Positions 40,837-52,828 of a DNA stretch of 64,000 nt are shown one piece after another. Below the pieces are notes generated by a model. The model worked only from the letters and a program-made list of their open reading frames with translations. It did no database searches and was not told where the DNA came from. The stretch's first letter is position 1. Every line of letters starts with the position of its first letter. The position numbers were made by a program, and so were the translations under genes. Source of the DNA: an uncultured Prevotella sp. (GTDB lineage: Bacteria > Bacteroidota > Bacteroidia > Bacteroidales > Bacteroidaceae); assembly GCA_905233985.1 (NCBI GenBank), contig CAJOFA010000017.1, positions 61,112 through 125,111 on the forward strand, read 5' to 3'.

Positions 40837-43800
40837 TTAGGTGTTTGGTGTATTCACCGTCATTTTCATCCTACGGTATTCAGTGGGAGACATGCTGGTC
40901 ATGCTCTTGAAAGAATGGGCGAAATAGATGGGATCGTTGAAGCCGGTGCTTTTGACAACATCGGGTACGCTAATACCTATATGACTATCAAACAACAATA
41001 TGGCTTTCTTGATGCGGAACTCTGTGATGAACTCCTTGGGCGACTTCTTGGTCAGCGTTTCTATTTGACTGACGTAAGCCGCACGTCCTAACGAGGACTG
41101 CGCCACCAAGTCATCAATAGTCAGATTGGAATCGGCATAATTGTCTTCAAGCCAGTTCATCATACGCTCAACCAACTGGTAGTCGTCCTTCTTCTCGAAT
41201 GTCATAGAGTCCGCCCCTATCTTCAGCGTACGACGGCGTAAGTTCCGTTTCTTGCGTACTTGCAATACAAAGACGAGAACCAAAAGGAGGACAGTTATCA
41301 CGATAAGATAGCACCATAATGCTGCAGGTGACAGGAACCAATATGGCGGTACCCTGACTTCAATGGTACGCATATCGAACTGGTCAGGGGACTCCAGCAG
41401 GAATGCCTTGACACGGAAGTGGTACACCCCTACCGGCAAATCTTCATAAGTAGCCGTCAGTTGGTTATCGGCATTATGCCAATCCTCGTCGTAACCCTCC
41501 AGCATATACTGATAGAGCACACGATGCTGAAGCTGGTAGTTCAGCGAAGCAAAGCGGAAGGTAAAGCTACTGCTGCGACTGGGCAACTCCACGCTGCTGC
41601 TCTCTGGAACATAATAGTCATACAGATTGTTGAGACGAGGACTGACCAACTGGTCGTTTATCCAGAAATCAGTAATGCGCAGCATGAGTTGAGATGCCGA
41701 GGAATTAACCAGTTTCTTACGGTCAACGAAATAGTAACCGTCAAGTGTACCGAAGAAGATATTGTTGTCAGGCATCGCAAGGGCGGCACACTCTGAGCAC
41801 AAGGTGTCATCGACGCCATCCTGTGTGGAGAAGATGCAGAAAAAACGCTTCTCGGTATCAAACGACACCAGTTCATCCTCCGTAGCAATCCACGCATTAC
41901 CTTGATTGTCAAACGTAAGACTTCTGATTTCGGCCGATGGAAGTCCGTCCTTGGTATCAAAGTTCTCAAACATCCAGTTGCCGTCATCATCGCGGCCAAT
42001 AGTATGAGACAGTCCCCCACCATTAGTACCGACCCACACAGAACCTTTTGCGTCGCAGGCAAGGCAGATGATGTCGGTGCTGCTGATAACATGCTCCGGA
42101 TTGCTGCAAGGCTTGACCTCTTCTATTTGGAATTGACCGTCGTGGCAGGACATCATCAGCAGGCCGTCTGTCGTACCAGCCCATACCTGGTCATCCTTGT
42201 CAATCGTCAGCGTACGAACCTTCAAATAGGAATCCTTCGGATAATTCAGCCCATTGTCCTTATGCTTAAGTCGGAACGTACCGTCCTTCTGCTTCATCAA
42301 CAAATTCACGCCACCGTCATAGGTCGCAATCCAGATGTTGCCCGACTTGTCCTCTACCGTACAATAGGTGTTATTGTTATTCAAACAGTTGGGATCATCG
42401 TCCTTATGCACGTAGGAGTTGAAGGCGTAGCCACCATCGTCGAGCGGTGTAATTACTGTCACTCCGTCACCATTTGAGGATATCCAGTAGTTACCGGCTC
42501 TGTCCACGCTGATGCCGTAGATACTTCCAAAGGGGCGACCATTGTTGTCGCAGTTCAAATCTATGCGTTTCTTATCCTTCGTCATGATGCACAATGTGCT
42601 CATCTTGTTGCCAATGAGCACCAAATCACGTTTCTTGTCGTAACAGAAGGCACGCACTTCATTGATGTTTGAGTCGCTTGCGTCATTGAAGAGTCGCTCA
42701 CGTCCAATGATGCTTTGCAGGATTTCAAGTCTCTCCAGTCCCTTGCGGGCTGTTGATTCCCACAAAACGCCCTCGGACAGTGGGGCAAAAGCATTAACGG
42801 TGTTCAGCAGGTTCCAAATGTTCGACGGGTCGTTATGGAAAAACTCCACCTCATCAGTTTCCCGGTTGTAGTAGCCAAATCCTCCAAGATTCATTGCTAT
42901 CCATAGGATACCGTTTGTTTCCATCATAACGGCCCCATTTACGTCATGCTGGGGAACCAGAACTTTCTGTGTGAAACTCTTGACTTGTCCTGTTGCAGGA
43001 TTCAAGCGCGACACTCCTTGTGCTTCCTGCGAGAACCATACAAGATTCTGACTGTCAACAAACAACGAGGAAATGGGTGTTTGCAAAACAGCTAATGTCT
43101 TAGGCTCCTGCTCAGAGCCGAAGGAGATGAGTTTACCCGAGTCGGTGCCAACATAGACCCGGCCATTGTGGAAGAACAGGTGTCTTGTTATTTCGTCCTC
43201 GCAGACACCGTTTGACTCTAATGTTCCCTCAGAAAGATTCAAGCAGTGAACACCCTTGTCAGTTCCTACCCAAAAGATGTTTTGACTTCCCTCGACAACA
43301 GACAAAGGCTGAAGACCATCAGTCTTAATCAATTGATTGATAACCTTACCGTTCTTATCCAGGTGCATGACATAAATGCCTTGATTGCGGATGAGGGCAA
43401 TAACTTCGCCTGTCGATGTCACGGTAAGGTCATTGTTGGTCTTGAAATTCTCACCGCCCTGGACATCCTCAAAAGCGCTTTGAATCTTATCCGTCCGGCG
43501 GTTCAGCACAAACACGCGGTCGTCATGCATCCGGAGCCAGACATTCTGTTGACGGTCAATCTGTATGGACGAGATACGATTATGAAGCAACGGGACGCCA
43601 CTACGGTTACCCGTTACATAATTATAGAAGTGGTAACCGTCAAAACGTGACAGACCATTCCACGTAGCAAGCCAGATATAGCCATAATCATCACGCTTAA
43701 TGCATGAAATAGCATTGCTGGCCATTCCGTCGTAGGTGGAATAGTGTGACAGCGTAGCCCTCAGTTCCTGTGCACAAACAGTCTGGGAACACATAGTGCT

Positions 43801-43854
43801 CACAGACACAGCAAACAGTAGCTTGAACAACAGACGGTTACACTTCATGGACAT
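40837..43854 (-). CDS. Membrane-spanning two-component-regulator propeller / Y_Y_Y sensor fused to AraC-type HTH, without kinase or receiver
   Basis: 1005 aa; signal peptide, propeller repeats (GYIWLATWNGLSRFDG, VWVGTNGGGLSH), TM YLIVITVLLLVLVFVLQV, AraC HTH STGFNDPIYFAHSFKSMTSMSPTEYRR. Confidence 0.85.
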   Translation of the reverse strand: MSMKCNRLLFKLLFAVSVSTMCSQTVCAQELRATLSHYSTYDGMASNAISCIKRDDYGYIWLATWNGLSRFDGYHFYNYVTGNRSGVPLLHNRISSIQIDRQQNVWLRMHDDRVFVLNRRTDKIQSAFEDVQGGENFKTNNDLTVTSTGEVIALIRNQGIYVMHLDKNGKVINQLIKTDGLQPLSVVEGSQNIFWVGTDKGVHCLNLSEGTLESNGVCEDEITRHLFFHNGRVYVGTDSGKLISFGSEQEPKTLAVLQTPISSLFVDSQNLVWFSQEAQGVSRLNPATGQVKSFTQKVLVPQHDVNGAVMMETNGILWIAMNLGGFGYYNRETDEVEFFHNDPSNIWNLLNTVNAFAPLSEGVLWESTARKGLERLEILQSIIGRERLFNDASDSNINEVRAFCYDKKRDLVLIGNKMSTLCIMTKDKKRIDLNCDNNGRPFGSIYGISVDRAGNYWISSNGDGVTVITPLDDGGYAFNSYVHKDDDPNCLNNNNTYCTVEDKSGNIWIATYDGGVNLLMKQKDGTFRLKHKDNGLNYPKDSYLKVRTLTIDKDDQVWAGTTDGLLMMSCHDGQFQIEEVKPCSNPEHVISSTDIICLACDAKGSVWVGTNGGGLSHTIGRDDDGNWMFENFDTKDGLPSAEIRSLTFDNQGNAWIATEDELVSFDTEKRFFCIFSTQDGVDDTLCSECAALAMPDNNIFFGTLDGYYFVDRKKLVNSSASQLMLRITDFWINDQLVSPRLNNLYDYYVPESSSVELPSRSSSFTFRFASLNYQLQHRVLYQYMLEGYDEDWHNADNQLTATYEDLPVGVYHFRVKAFLLESPDQFDMRTIEVRVPPYWFLSPAALWCYLIVITVLLLVLVFVLQVRKKRNLRRRTLKIGADSMTFEKKDDYQLVERMMNWLEDNYADSNLTIDDLVAQSSLGRAAYVSQIETLTKKSPKEFITEFRIKKAILLFDSHIGISVPDVVKSTGFNDPIYFAHSFKSMTSMSPTEYRRMKMTVNTPNT

Positions 43855-43863
43855 TCCGGTGGA

Positions 43864-44715
43864 TTAATGTTTCTTGACCATTCTGCGGGCAGAGACGTTG
43901 AGAAAGGGCATGATTTTATCATAGCCCACCACAAACGTAGGCATACCTGCTGCATAAGCTGCAATCTCGTAGGGCTGATAGACAAATTCCACTCCCTTCT
44001 CCGTCATATAAGGCTCTGCACGGGGATGTGACAGATGGTCAATATCGTCCTCGGTCATTACGCAGCTTTTCAGGTCCTCGTCAGTTATATCAACATGTCC
44101 ATCTTCGCTGAAGTAGTCTTTCAACCCTTCCTTGGTGAGTTGATAGAAACCTTCCTTGTAAAGGTTATGCATCATGGCATAGCCGAAGCGACGACCGTCG
44201 CTCTTGCGGAAAGTGACTCCTTCAGCATACTGCATTCCATGAGCACCGCCTAAATAAGTGTCATTGAACGACATGAATGTAACCACGAGGTCTGTCTCAT
44301 AAACCTTGCGTATCTCGAACGACTCATAGAAATCAATGGACATCATGAACTCGCTGTCCATTTCTGACATCATATTTTTATATTCGTCTCTCAGTTCGGT
44401 CCAAGTCTTATGGGCATAGAAGTTTACCATCTTCTGACCGTCTAAGAGTTCCCCCTCATAGGTACCACCCAGTTTTTCATCAATATACTCTGCAACGGCA
44501 TTCCTCAGCAAAAGGCTGCCATCCGTCGGAAAGTCAATGTGAATATTCACCTGAGCGTGCTGTTTGTCTTGATGAACAACAATACTATCCACAGAAAGAC
44601 TGTCTGCATCGGCTCCCATACCTTGCAAGGGCAGTAACTTCTTTGAAATGGCATTGCAGGAGCAGATGAAAACCATTAACAGAACAAGGATTGAAAGTTT
44701 CTTCATACGCTTCAT
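43864..44715 (-). CDS. DUF3298/RsiV-like lipoprotein
   Basis: 283 aa; lipobox-like IC-SC; GGAHGMQYAEGVTF, DLKSCVMTEDDIDHL. Confidence 0.7.
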   Translation of the reverse strand: MKRMKKLSILVLLMVFICSCNAISKKLLPLQGMGADADSLSVDSIVVHQDKQHAQVNIHIDFPTDGSLLLRNAVAEYIDEKLGGTYEGELLDGQKMVNFYAHKTWTELRDEYKNMMSEMDSEFMMSIDFYESFEIRKVYETDLVVTFMSFNDTYLGGAHGMQYAEGVTFRKSDGRRFGYAMMHNLYKEGFYQLTKEGLKDYFSEDGHVDITDEDLKSCVMTEDDIDHLSHPRAEPYMTEKGVEFVYQPYEIAAYAAGMPTFVVGYDKIMPFLNVSARRMVKKH

Positions 44716-44728
44716 TTTAATGATAATA

Positions 44729-44761
44729 AGGAGTATAGGAGTGAAACACTCCCGTACTCCT
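44729..44761 (-). terminator. Hairpin downstream of pgk
   Basis: AGGAGTA..GGAGTG-AAA-CACTCC..TACTCCT; no strong U-tract. Confidence 0.45.
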
Positions 44762-44789
44762 AAAATCTAATCTTTTACTATTAAAGTTC

Positions 44790-46058
44790 TTATCCCTTGA
44801 TGGCAGCAACACCGGGGAGCACCTTACCCTCGATAGCCTCGAGCAGAGCACCACCACCAGTAGAGATATAGCTCACCTTGTCGGCCAAGCCAAACTTATT
44901 GACGCAGGCAACGGAGTCGCCACCACCGATCAATGAGAAAGCACCCTCGGCAGTAGCCTCGGCAATAGCTTCACCGATGGCGCGGCTGCCAGCTGTGAAG
45001 TCGTCGCATTCGAACACACCTGCAGGACCGTTCCAAAGAATGGTCTTCGCACCCTTGATAGCCTTACGAAAGTCCTCCTGAGAAGCAGGACCGGCGTCAA
45101 CACCCTCGAAACCGGCGGGAACGTTGTTGGCAGGGCATGTGATAATCTCTGAGCCGGGCTTGACGGTCATCGTACCGAAGTCCAGACCGTTTGTTGCTGT
45201 GCAGTCGCTACCCAGAACCAGCTCCACGCCGTTCTTCTTGGCCAGCTCCTCAACACCCAGAGCAACATCCAGTTTGTCGAGCTCAACGATAGAGTTACCA
45301 ATCTCACCGTTGTGAGCCTTGGCAAAAGTATAGGTCATACCACCGCAGAGGATAAGCTTATCCACCTTGCCGAGCAGGTTTTCGATGATACCGATCTTGG
45401 AGCTGACCTTCGAGCCACCCATGATGGCAACGAAGGGACGCTTGATGTTAGAGAGCACGGCATCAACAGCCTGAACCTCCTTCTCCATCAGCAGACCCAG
45501 CATCTTGTTGTCAGCGTCGAAGTAGTCGGCGATAACAGCGGTAGAAGCGTGCTTGCGGTGTGCAGTTCCGAAAGCGTCCATCACGTAGCAGTCAGCATAG
45601 GAAGCCAGTGTCTTGGCAAACTCTTTCTGGCTGGCCTTCATAGCCTTCTTGGCATCGTCGTAAGCGGGATCTTCCTTGTCGATACCAACGGGCTTACCCT
45701 CTTCCTCGGGATAGAAACGCAGGTTCTCCAGCAGCAGAGCCTCTCCCATCTTCAGGGCTGCAGCCTGTTCCTGAGCCTTGGCGCAGTCAGGAGCAAAAGC
45801 CACAGGAACGCCGAGAGCCTTCTCTACAGCCTCACGAATCTGACCCAGTGACTTCTTCGCGTCAACCTTTCCTTTGGGCTTACCCATGTGACTCATGATG
45901 ATGACAGCACCACCGTCAGCCAGAATCTTCTTCAGCGTGGGCAACGCACCGCGGATACGGGTGTCGTCGGTTATCTTACCATTCTCATCTAAGGGCACGT
46001 TGAAGTCAACGCGCACAATTGCCTTCTTACCGGCAAAGTTCATCTCGTTAATTGTCAT
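44790..46058 (-). CDS. pgk: Phosphoglycerate kinase
   Basis: 422 aa; [43 protein letters not shown]. Confidence 0.96.
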   Translation of the reverse strand: MTINEMNFAGKKAIVRVDFNVPLDENGKITDDTRIRGALPTLKKILADGGAVIIMSHMGKPKGKVDAKKSLGQIREAVEKALGVPVAFAPDCAKAQEQAAALKMGEALLLENLRFYPEEEGKPVGIDKEDPAYDDAKKAMKASQKEFAKTLASYADCYVMDAFGTAHRKHASTAVIADYFDADNKMLGLLMEKEVQAVDAVLSNIKRPFVAIMGGSKVSSKIGIIENLLGKVDKLILCGGMTYTFAKAHNGEIGNSIVELDKLDVALGVEELAKKNGVELVLGSDCTATNGLDFGTMTVKPGSEIITCPANNVPAGFEGVDAGPASQEDFRKAIKGAKTILWNGPAGVFECDDFTAGSRAIGEAIAEATAEGAFSLIGGGDSVACVNKFGLADKVSYISTGGGALLEAIEGKVLPGVAAIKG

Positions 46059-46117
46059 AACTTTTTACGATTTACAAATTACTATTTATGAATTGTTGTT
46101 ACTTGATTTTTCGCGTG

Positions 46118-46149
46118 CAAAGGTACAAATAAGCAAGCAGAATACCAAA
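46118..46149 (-). promoter_or_regulatory. Bacteroidales promoter for pgk
   Basis: minus strand TTTG-N20-TACCTTTG. Confidence 0.6.
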
Positions 46150-46165
46150 AGAAACACCACATTTT

Positions 46166-48499
46166 TTAACCCTGCACAGAGAAGTAGTGTTCGCGAAGGG
46201 GCTTGTTGACCGCGTCACCCTTCAGCGTCACGTCGGACTGCAGACGGATGTCAGCAGATGAGGCCCCCACCTTGACAACATAAGTGCCGGGAGCGATGTT
46301 CCACTGCCGATGCCCCTCATGGCTGTAATAGCCGAACTGCTCCGTATAAAGCTTCACCTTTACGGTCTTCGTCTCACCGGGTTGGAGCGTCACACGGGCA
46401 AAGCCCTGCAAGGTTTGAGGTTTCAGCATTTTCGAACCATCGGCAGGAGACAGGTATATTTGTGCAATCTCATCGGCTGCCATCTTACCCGTATTCTTTA
46501 CCTCAAACGACAGATTCAAACTCTCGTCGGTTGTTATCAATTCACTATCTACCTGCAGGTTACTATATTCAAATGAAGTATAGCTTAAGCCATAGCCGAA
46601 AGGCCATTGGATGTCAGATGACGAGGAACAGGTATTGTAACAGATGGGCTCATAGAGTTCCTTGTTTGGATAACTGACAGAGAGTTTTGCCGAGGGAGAC
46701 ACCTTGCCGAAGAGAATATCTGCCACAGCATTGCCACCCTCTTCACCTGGATACCATGCTTGAATAACAGCAGCACAACGTTCTGCAAGACCCGAGATAA
46801 CCTGTGCACGCCCTCCAAAGACAACGAGCACGACAGGCTTACCTGTTGCCAATAGTTCATTGACAAACTGTTCCTGTTTACCAGGCAGACGCAACCCTTG
46901 ACGGTCACGGTTCTCTCCACATAGCATCACGTTCTCACCCACAGCAGCGACAATGACGTCACACTCTTTTGCCATGCGAAGTGCCTCACTTTTATCTGCC
47001 TTTTCACCAGAATCTACTTTACGATGCAAGATCTCATACTCCCATGCACGTTCATCACCCAGTTCAGAGTACTTTGTCTCAACATCCTCGGTCCAATCGC
47101 ATCCATGCGAGTACATGATTTCAAAATTCTCAGGCTTACAAGACTGCATTCCCTCCAGTAACTTCACGATATGGGGATGCTCAAGGTCTTTCTCCATTTT
47201 CTTCCAGAAGAACGTCATAGAAGGAAACGAATAGTCACCACACATAGCCCACATGGAATTGGCGTTGGGTCCCGTGAGAAGGATTTTGGGCTTTGAACTG
47301 TCAAGCGGCAGGATGCCGTTGTTCTCTAACAGTACCACCGACTGCGTAGCAATGGTATAGGCAGTCTGTCGTTCCTCGGAGGTGTCAAGCACAATCTGCT
47401 CTTTGCTATAGAGATACGCATCCTTGTCGAACAGTCCGGCGCGAAACTTATAACGCAGCACATCCTTCACGGCACGTTCAAAAGCTTCCGGTTTTACCAC
47501 GCCCTTGTCAAGTGCCTCCTGCAGATGTTCATAGTTAGAGCCTCTGGGGAAATCCACATCGTTACCGGCATTAATAGCGGCAGCAGTCTTTTCCACTACG
47601 TCAGCATAAGGCAACTGGTCAATGGCAGTATAGTCACTAACCACCATACCGTCAAAGCCTAAGTAGTCACGTAGGATATCCAACAGTATCTTACCATTGG
47701 CGACGCAATTGACTTTTTCGCCAGTAGTATCGGCCATAGCATGATAGCCTGGCATAACGGCAAGACTGCCACTCAGACGTATCATCGTCTCATGAGGCAT
47801 GAGAATCTCCTCCATCAATTCTTTCTCTTCGGCATCGCCACCACCGCCATAGCCGAGATAATGCTTTGAACAGGCTCCTACCCCCTTCTTCAAATCTCCC
47901 TGCTGCAGACCATGGACAAATGCCGTACCCATTACTGCTGACAAATAAGCATCTTCGCCGTAGGATTCTTCCAGACGATTGAAGCTGGGAACACGACAGA
48001 CATCTACCATTGGTGAGAGCGACAGCACCCCACCCATCTTTCGCATGGTAGTACCGGTCTGCTTTGTCTTTAATTCAGCCAGCTCAGGGTTGAACGAACA
48101 GGCCTGCCCTATCTGCTGCGGATAGATGGTGGCTCCACGGGTGTTGATGCCCGACAACACCTCCTCATGGAAGAGTGCTGGTATGCCGTTGGGCGTATGA
48201 TGTATCAGCCAATCCTGCACAGCTGCCACGCGGTCACGCAACTCATTCGGGTCACAAGGTTTCTGACTGGCATATTGTGAGAAGTGTCCAATACCGTTGG
48301 GTATCAGCTGTCGACATTTCGCAGTATCCAACTGACCCTGTTCGTCAAACAACTCGTCCATATACATACTGCGCAACTGAGCAATTCGCTCTTCCTGCGA
48401 CATCTTGCCGTAGAGTTCATCCACTTGCTGTTCTACGTTGCTGACTTCATTACAGCCAGCCAACATTGCTGCCATGCACATCATTGCTATTTTTTTCAT
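46166..48499 (-). CDS. Glycoside hydrolase family 3 (beta-glucosidase/xylosidase-like)
   Basis: 777 aa; lipobox LAGC; GFDGMVVSDYTAI nucleophile region, GH3 C-domain and Fn3-like domain. Confidence 0.88.
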   Translation of the reverse strand: MKKIAMMCMAAMLAGCNEVSNVEQQVDELYGKMSQEERIAQLRSMYMDELFDEQGQLDTAKCRQLIPNGIGHFSQYASQKPCDPNELRDRVAAVQDWLIHHTPNGIPALFHEEVLSGINTRGATIYPQQIGQACSFNPELAELKTKQTGTTMRKMGGVLSLSPMVDVCRVPSFNRLEESYGEDAYLSAVMGTAFVHGLQQGDLKKGVGACSKHYLGYGGGGDAEEKELMEEILMPHETMIRLSGSLAVMPGYHAMADTTGEKVNCVANGKILLDILRDYLGFDGMVVSDYTAIDQLPYADVVEKTAAAINAGNDVDFPRGSNYEHLQEALDKGVVKPEAFERAVKDVLRYKFRAGLFDKDAYLYSKEQIVLDTSEERQTAYTIATQSVVLLENNGILPLDSSKPKILLTGPNANSMWAMCGDYSFPSMTFFWKKMEKDLEHPHIVKLLEGMQSCKPENFEIMYSHGCDWTEDVETKYSELGDERAWEYEILHRKVDSGEKADKSEALRMAKECDVIVAAVGENVMLCGENRDRQGLRLPGKQEQFVNELLATGKPVVLVVFGGRAQVISGLAERCAAVIQAWYPGEEGGNAVADILFGKVSPSAKLSVSYPNKELYEPICYNTCSSSSDIQWPFGYGLSYTSFEYSNLQVDSELITTDESLNLSFEVKNTGKMAADEIAQIYLSPADGSKMLKPQTLQGFARVTLQPGETKTVKVKLYTEQFGYYSHEGHRQWNIAPGTYVVKVGASSADIRLQSDVTLKGDAVNKPLREHYFSVQG

Positions 48500-48529
48500 T
48501 ACTTATATATTTGCTTTCTGTTTAGTCGA

Positions 48530-48567
48530 AAACAGCGGCGCAACCATTATATAGGTGCGTCGCTGTT
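48530..48567 (-). terminator. Hairpin downstream of mcm operon
   Basis: minus strand AACAGCGACGCACC-TATATAAT-GGTTGCGCCGCTGTT-TT. Confidence 0.5.
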
Positions 48568-48585
48568 GTAGAAGAATAGAGACGA

Positions 48586-50748
48586 TTACTCATCGAGCAG
48601 AATCTTCATCATCTCGATAGCAGAATAAGGAATCGGTGTGCCAGGACCGAAGATGGCAGCAACGCCAGCCTTGTAGAGGAAGTCATAGTCCTGTGCCGGT
48701 ATGACACCACCGGCTGTCACCATGATATCCTCACGACCCAGCTTCTTGAGTTCCTCAATGAGCTGCGGGATGAGCGTCTTGTGACCGGCAGCCAACGACG
48801 ATGCACCAACAATGTGTACGTCGTTCTCGACAGCCATGCGGGCAGCCTCTTCTGGCGTCTGGAACAGCGGTCCCATATCCACGTCGAAGCCACAGTCGGC
48901 ATAACCTGTTGCCACTACCTTTGCACCACGGTCGTGACCGTCCTGACCCATCTTGGCAACGAAGATACGGGGACGACGACCTTCTTTCTTAGCGAACTCA
49001 TCGGTCATTTTCTTGGCCAACTCGAAATCGCTATCGTTCTTGGATTCTGAACTATACACACCTGAAATTGTTCTGATTACTGCTTTATAACGACCTACGA
49101 TCTCCTCGCAGGCATCTGAAATCTCACCTAAGGTACAACGCAGCTGAGCAGCCTTCACAGCCAGGTCAAGCAAGTTATTCTCGCTCTTGCGGCCTTCCTT
49201 GAAGTCACGCACGCACTCGGTAATAGCCTTGAGCGCTTCCTGACAAGCTGCCTCGTCGCGAGTAGAGCGCACCTGAGCCAGACTTTCCTCCTGCTGCTTA
49301 CGTACAGCGGTGTTGTCAACCTCGAGGATGTCGATAGGATCCTCATGCTCAAGGCGATACTTGTTGATACCAACGATGGTCTGAGTACCAGAGTCGATAC
49401 GCGCCTGGGTACGGGCTGCAGCCTCCTCGATACGCATCTTGGGCAGACCTGTCTCAATAGCCTTGGCCATACCGCCCAGCTTCTCAATCTCCTGAATGTG
49501 CTCCCAAGCCTTGTGAACTAGCTCGTTAGTCAGTGTCTCCACGTAGTAAGAACCTGCCCACGGGTCAATCTGCTTGCAGACCTTCGTCTCATTCTGGATG
49601 TAAATCTGGGTGTTACGTGCGATACGGGCAGAGAAGTCGGTAGGCAGGGCGATAGCCTCGTCAAGGGCATTGGTATGCAGCGACTGGGTGTGACCCAACA
49701 CAGCAGCCATAGCCTCGATACAAGTACGACCTACGTTGTTGAACGGATCCTGCTCGGTGAGCGACCAACCAGAAGTCTGGGAGTGGGTACGCAGGGCCAG
49801 CGACTTAGGATTCTTAGCGCCAAAGCTCTTCACGATCTTTGCCCACAACAGACGACCGGCACGCATCTTGGCAATCTCCATAAAGTGGTTCATACCAATA
49901 GCCCAGAAGAAGCTCAAGCGTGGAGCGAAGGCATCCACATCGATACCAGCATTCACACCTGTACGCAGGTAGTCCATACCATCGGCCAGGGTGTAAGCCA
50001 ACTCGATATCAGCCGTAGCACCAGCCTCCTGCATGTGGTAACCAGAGATAGAGATGCTATTGAACTTCGGCATCTTCTGTGAGGTATATTCGAAGATGTC
50101 GGCGATAATCTTCATGGAGAATGCGGGCGGATAGATATAGGTGTTACGCACCATAAACTCCTTCAGAATATCGTTCTGGATGGTTCCTGCCATCTCCTCG
50201 AGCTGAGCGCCCTGCTCCAAACCTGCTACGATGTAGAATGCCAGGATAGGCAGCACGGCACCGTTCATGGTCATCGACACAGACATCTTGTTCAAGGGGA
50301 TACCCGAGAAGAGCACCTTCATGTTCTCCTCGTTACAGATACTTACGCCAGCCTTACCCACGTCGCCTACCACACGGGCGTTATCGGGGTCGTAACCACG
50401 GTGTGTAGGAAGGTCGAAGGCAACGGATAATCCCTTCTGACCGGAAGCCAGGTTACGACGATAGAAAGCGTTTGACTCTTCAGCGGTAGAGAATCCGGCA
50501 TACTGACGGATAGTCCATGGGCGGAAGGGGTACATCATGGAATACGGACCACGCAGATAAGGGGGAATACCGGCGGTGAAGTCGAGGTGCTCCATACCTT
50601 CGAGGTCTTCTTTCGTATAAACCGGGCGAACCTCGATATGCTCGGGGGTCTTCCAGTCCTCTACGATTCCATTGTCTTTAATCCACTTGGCACCATCTTG
50701 AGCCTTGATGCCTGCATAGATATCAATATCTTTAAATTGTTTACGCAT
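48586..50748 (-). CDS. mcmA2: Methylmalonyl-CoA mutase large subunit
   Basis: 720 aa; [23 protein letters not shown]12 motif [24 protein letters not shown]. Confidence 0.96.
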   Translation of the reverse strand: MRKQFKDIDIYAGIKAQDGAKWIKDNGIVEDWKTPEHIEVRPVYTKEDLEGMEHLDFTAGIPPYLRGPYSMMYPFRPWTIRQYAGFSTAEESNAFYRRNLASGQKGLSVAFDLPTHRGYDPDNARVVGDVGKAGVSICNEENMKVLFSGIPLNKMSVSMTMNGAVLPILAFYIVAGLEQGAQLEEMAGTIQNDILKEFMVRNTYIYPPAFSMKIIADIFEYTSQKMPKFNSISISGYHMQEAGATADIELAYTLADGMDYLRTGVNAGIDVDAFAPRLSFFWAIGMNHFMEIAKMRAGRLLWAKIVKSFGAKNPKSLALRTHSQTSGWSLTEQDPFNNVGRTCIEAMAAVLGHTQSLHTNALDEAIALPTDFSARIARNTQIYIQNETKVCKQIDPWAGSYYVETLTNELVHKAWEHIQEIEKLGGMAKAIETGLPKMRIEEAAARTQARIDSGTQTIVGINKYRLEHEDPIDILEVDNTAVRKQQEESLAQVRSTRDEAACQEALKAITECVRDFKEGRKSENNLLDLAVKAAQLRCTLGEISDACEEIVGRYKAVIRTISGVYSSESKNDSDFELAKKMTDEFAKKEGRRPRIFVAKMGQDGHDRGAKVVATGYADCGFDVDMGPLFQTPEEAARMAVENDVHIVGASSLAAGHKTLIPQLIEELKKLGREDIMVTAGGVIPAQDYDFLYKAGVAAIFGPGTPIPYSAIEMMKILLDE

Positions 50749-52600
50749 AATTCAAGTCTCCTATTCTATTATATTCTTTCAAAGTCTCAAGTACGTTGCA
50801 CTTCACGTGAACGAAGTTCTCGATGCCGGCAGCCTTCAGGTCTTCCATGCAAGCAGGAGCACCGGCCACCACGAACATAGCGCGACCGTTCAAATACTTG
50901 AAGGCAGGAATAGCATACTCAGCATACTCATCGTCGGAAGAGCAAATCACTACGATGTCAGCCTTAGCCTCGAGTGCAGCATCAACACCCTCTTCAACAG
51001 TCTTGAATCCGAGGTTGTCAATCACCTTGTAACCGGCACAGGCGAGGAAGTTGCAAGAGAACTGGGCACGGGCCTGACGCATAGCCAGATTACCGATGGT
51101 CAACATAAAGGCAACAGGCACCTTGGTCTCTTCGGTGTGGATACGCAGGTCCTCGAAGTCGGCAGCCAGACGTGTTGTCTCCAGCTTCTTGAAGGGAGCC
51201 TCACACTGGCCACCATGACAGCATGCCTTAGCTGCAACGGCGCGCTTGCCCTCACTTTTCTCGGTGAAGTTCGGGAATTGGTTGGTACCGAGCATGAACT
51301 CCTTACGCTTGGCAGCATCACCGTGGCGCTTCACGTTCGTAGCATTGATATCGTCCTGAACGATACCTTTCTTGCAGGCCTCCAGGAATCCACCCTCGTC
51401 CTCGATCTTCAGGAACAGCTTCCAACCTTCCTGAGCCAGAGCGTCCGTCAGGTGTTCAATATAGTAGGAGCCAGCCGACGGGTCAACGATACGGTCGAAA
51501 TGAGCCTCTTCCTTGATGAGCAGCTGCTGGTTGCGGGCAATACGCTCGCTGAAGTCAGTAGCCTTCTCGTAAGGTGCGTCAAACGGCATCACCACCATCG
51601 AGTGAACACCACCCAGGGCGGCACTCATGGCCTCCGTCTGAGAACGGAGCAGGTTGACGTAGCTATCGAACAGCGTCTGGTTATACGTTGACGTAGTGGC
51701 ATTTATCGTCATCTTGCAAGCGCAGTCGCATTTCGGCTCATACTGCTTTACAATCTGAGCCCACAACAGACGAGCGGCACGGAACTTGGCAATCTCCATG
51801 AAGTAGTTCTCGCTAACGCCCATGTAGAACTTCATCTGACGAGCGGCCAAATCTACATCCACACCGGCATCCACCAACTGCTGCAGGTACTCGTTACCCC
51901 AAGCCAGAGCGTAGCCCAGCTCCTGGACGATATAGGCACCGGCATTGTTCAGCGTCTCTGTGTGTACCGTCATCACGTGAGCCTTCGGATAGTCCTTCAG
52001 TACTTCAACAATCTTCGGACCGTCAGCCAGCAGTTCTGTCACATCCTTGCCCTTGGTAAGGATGCTCTCGATGGGGTCGAAGCCCACGGTGAACGACAGT
52101 TTCTCCTTGTCAAAGCCCTTCTTCGTGAAGTAGGCGTCAATAATCTTTGCCAGCTCCAGGGCATGGCGCGGACAAGTGCGGAAGTTCAAGTCCACGATCT
52201 CACAGAAGATGTCCTGCAAGAGTGTCTCGATGAACTCTGCGCTCACGTCGGAGCCCTTGATGCGGAAGCCCAGCGAGTCAATACCCTTGTTCAGGATGTC
52301 GAGAGCCTTCTTGTTTGCTTCCTTGACGTCGTCCACCGCAATGTTCTGGCGTACATACCACTCGTTGGAGTCTTTCTTGTTGCCACGCACGAACGGGAAC
52401 TCACCCGGCAGAGAGTCGGGTGTCTTCAAATTCTTCAAGTCCTCGCGGCGGTAGAAAGGCTGTACGTTAAAACCTTCATTGGTTCTCCACACAAGCCGCT
52501 TCTGGAAGTCGGCCCCTTTCAGGTCCACTTCAATCTTGTCCAGCCACTCTTGAGTGGTTGGTGCGGTAAACTCGGTGAAGAGTTTTTCTTTATTAGCCAT
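50741..52600 (-). CDS. mcmA1: Methylmalonyl-CoA mutase small subunit
   Basis: 619 aa; small-subunit mutase fold ([33 protein letters not shown]); 8-bp overlap with mcmA2. Confidence 0.95.
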   Translation of the reverse strand: MANKEKLFTEFTAPTTQEWLDKIEVDLKGADFQKRLVWRTNEGFNVQPFYRREDLKNLKTPDSLPGEFPFVRGNKKDSNEWYVRQNIAVDDVKEANKKALDILNKGIDSLGFRIKGSDVSAEFIETLLQDIFCEIVDLNFRTCPRHALELAKIIDAYFTKKGFDKEKLSFTVGFDPIESILTKGKDVTELLADGPKIVEVLKDYPKAHVMTVHTETLNNAGAYIVQELGYALAWGNEYLQQLVDAGVDVDLAARQMKFYMGVSENYFMEIAKFRAARLLWAQIVKQYEPKCDCACKMTINATTSTYNQTLFDSYVNLLRSQTEAMSAALGGVHSMVVMPFDAPYEKATDFSERIARNQQLLIKEEAHFDRIVDPSAGSYYIEHLTDALAQEGWKLFLKIEDEGGFLEACKKGIVQDDINATNVKRHGDAAKRKEFMLGTNQFPNFTEKSEGKRAVAAKACCHGGQCEAPFKKLETTRLAADFEDLRIHTEETKVPVAFMLTIGNLAMRQARAQFSCNFLACAGYKVIDNLGFKTVEEGVDAALEAKADIVVICSSDDEYAEYAIPAFKYLNGRAMFVVAGAPACMEDLKAAGIENFVHVKCNVLETLKEYNRIGDLNYA

Positions 52601-52775
52601 AAATATAAAACGTTTGTATTATTATAATAAGTATAGTCTATAATTATTAGCGTTTTCAATCTGCAAAGATAATAACTTATTTCGGAACAAACGAACTTTT
52701 TAATAATTATTTCATCTTTATGCAAAGATTATGTGCTGTTTCCTGATTGTATTCGAATATACGTGAAATTATTGA

Positions 52776-52804
52776 CAAAAAAAGCCCCTCGCCGAGACGA
52801 GGGG
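52776..52804 (-). terminator. Intrinsic terminator
   Basis: minus strand CCCCTCG-TCTCGG-CGAGGGG followed by CTTTTTTT. Confidence 0.85.
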
Positions 52805-52828
52805 AAATAATCAAAACCGGAAAGTCGA

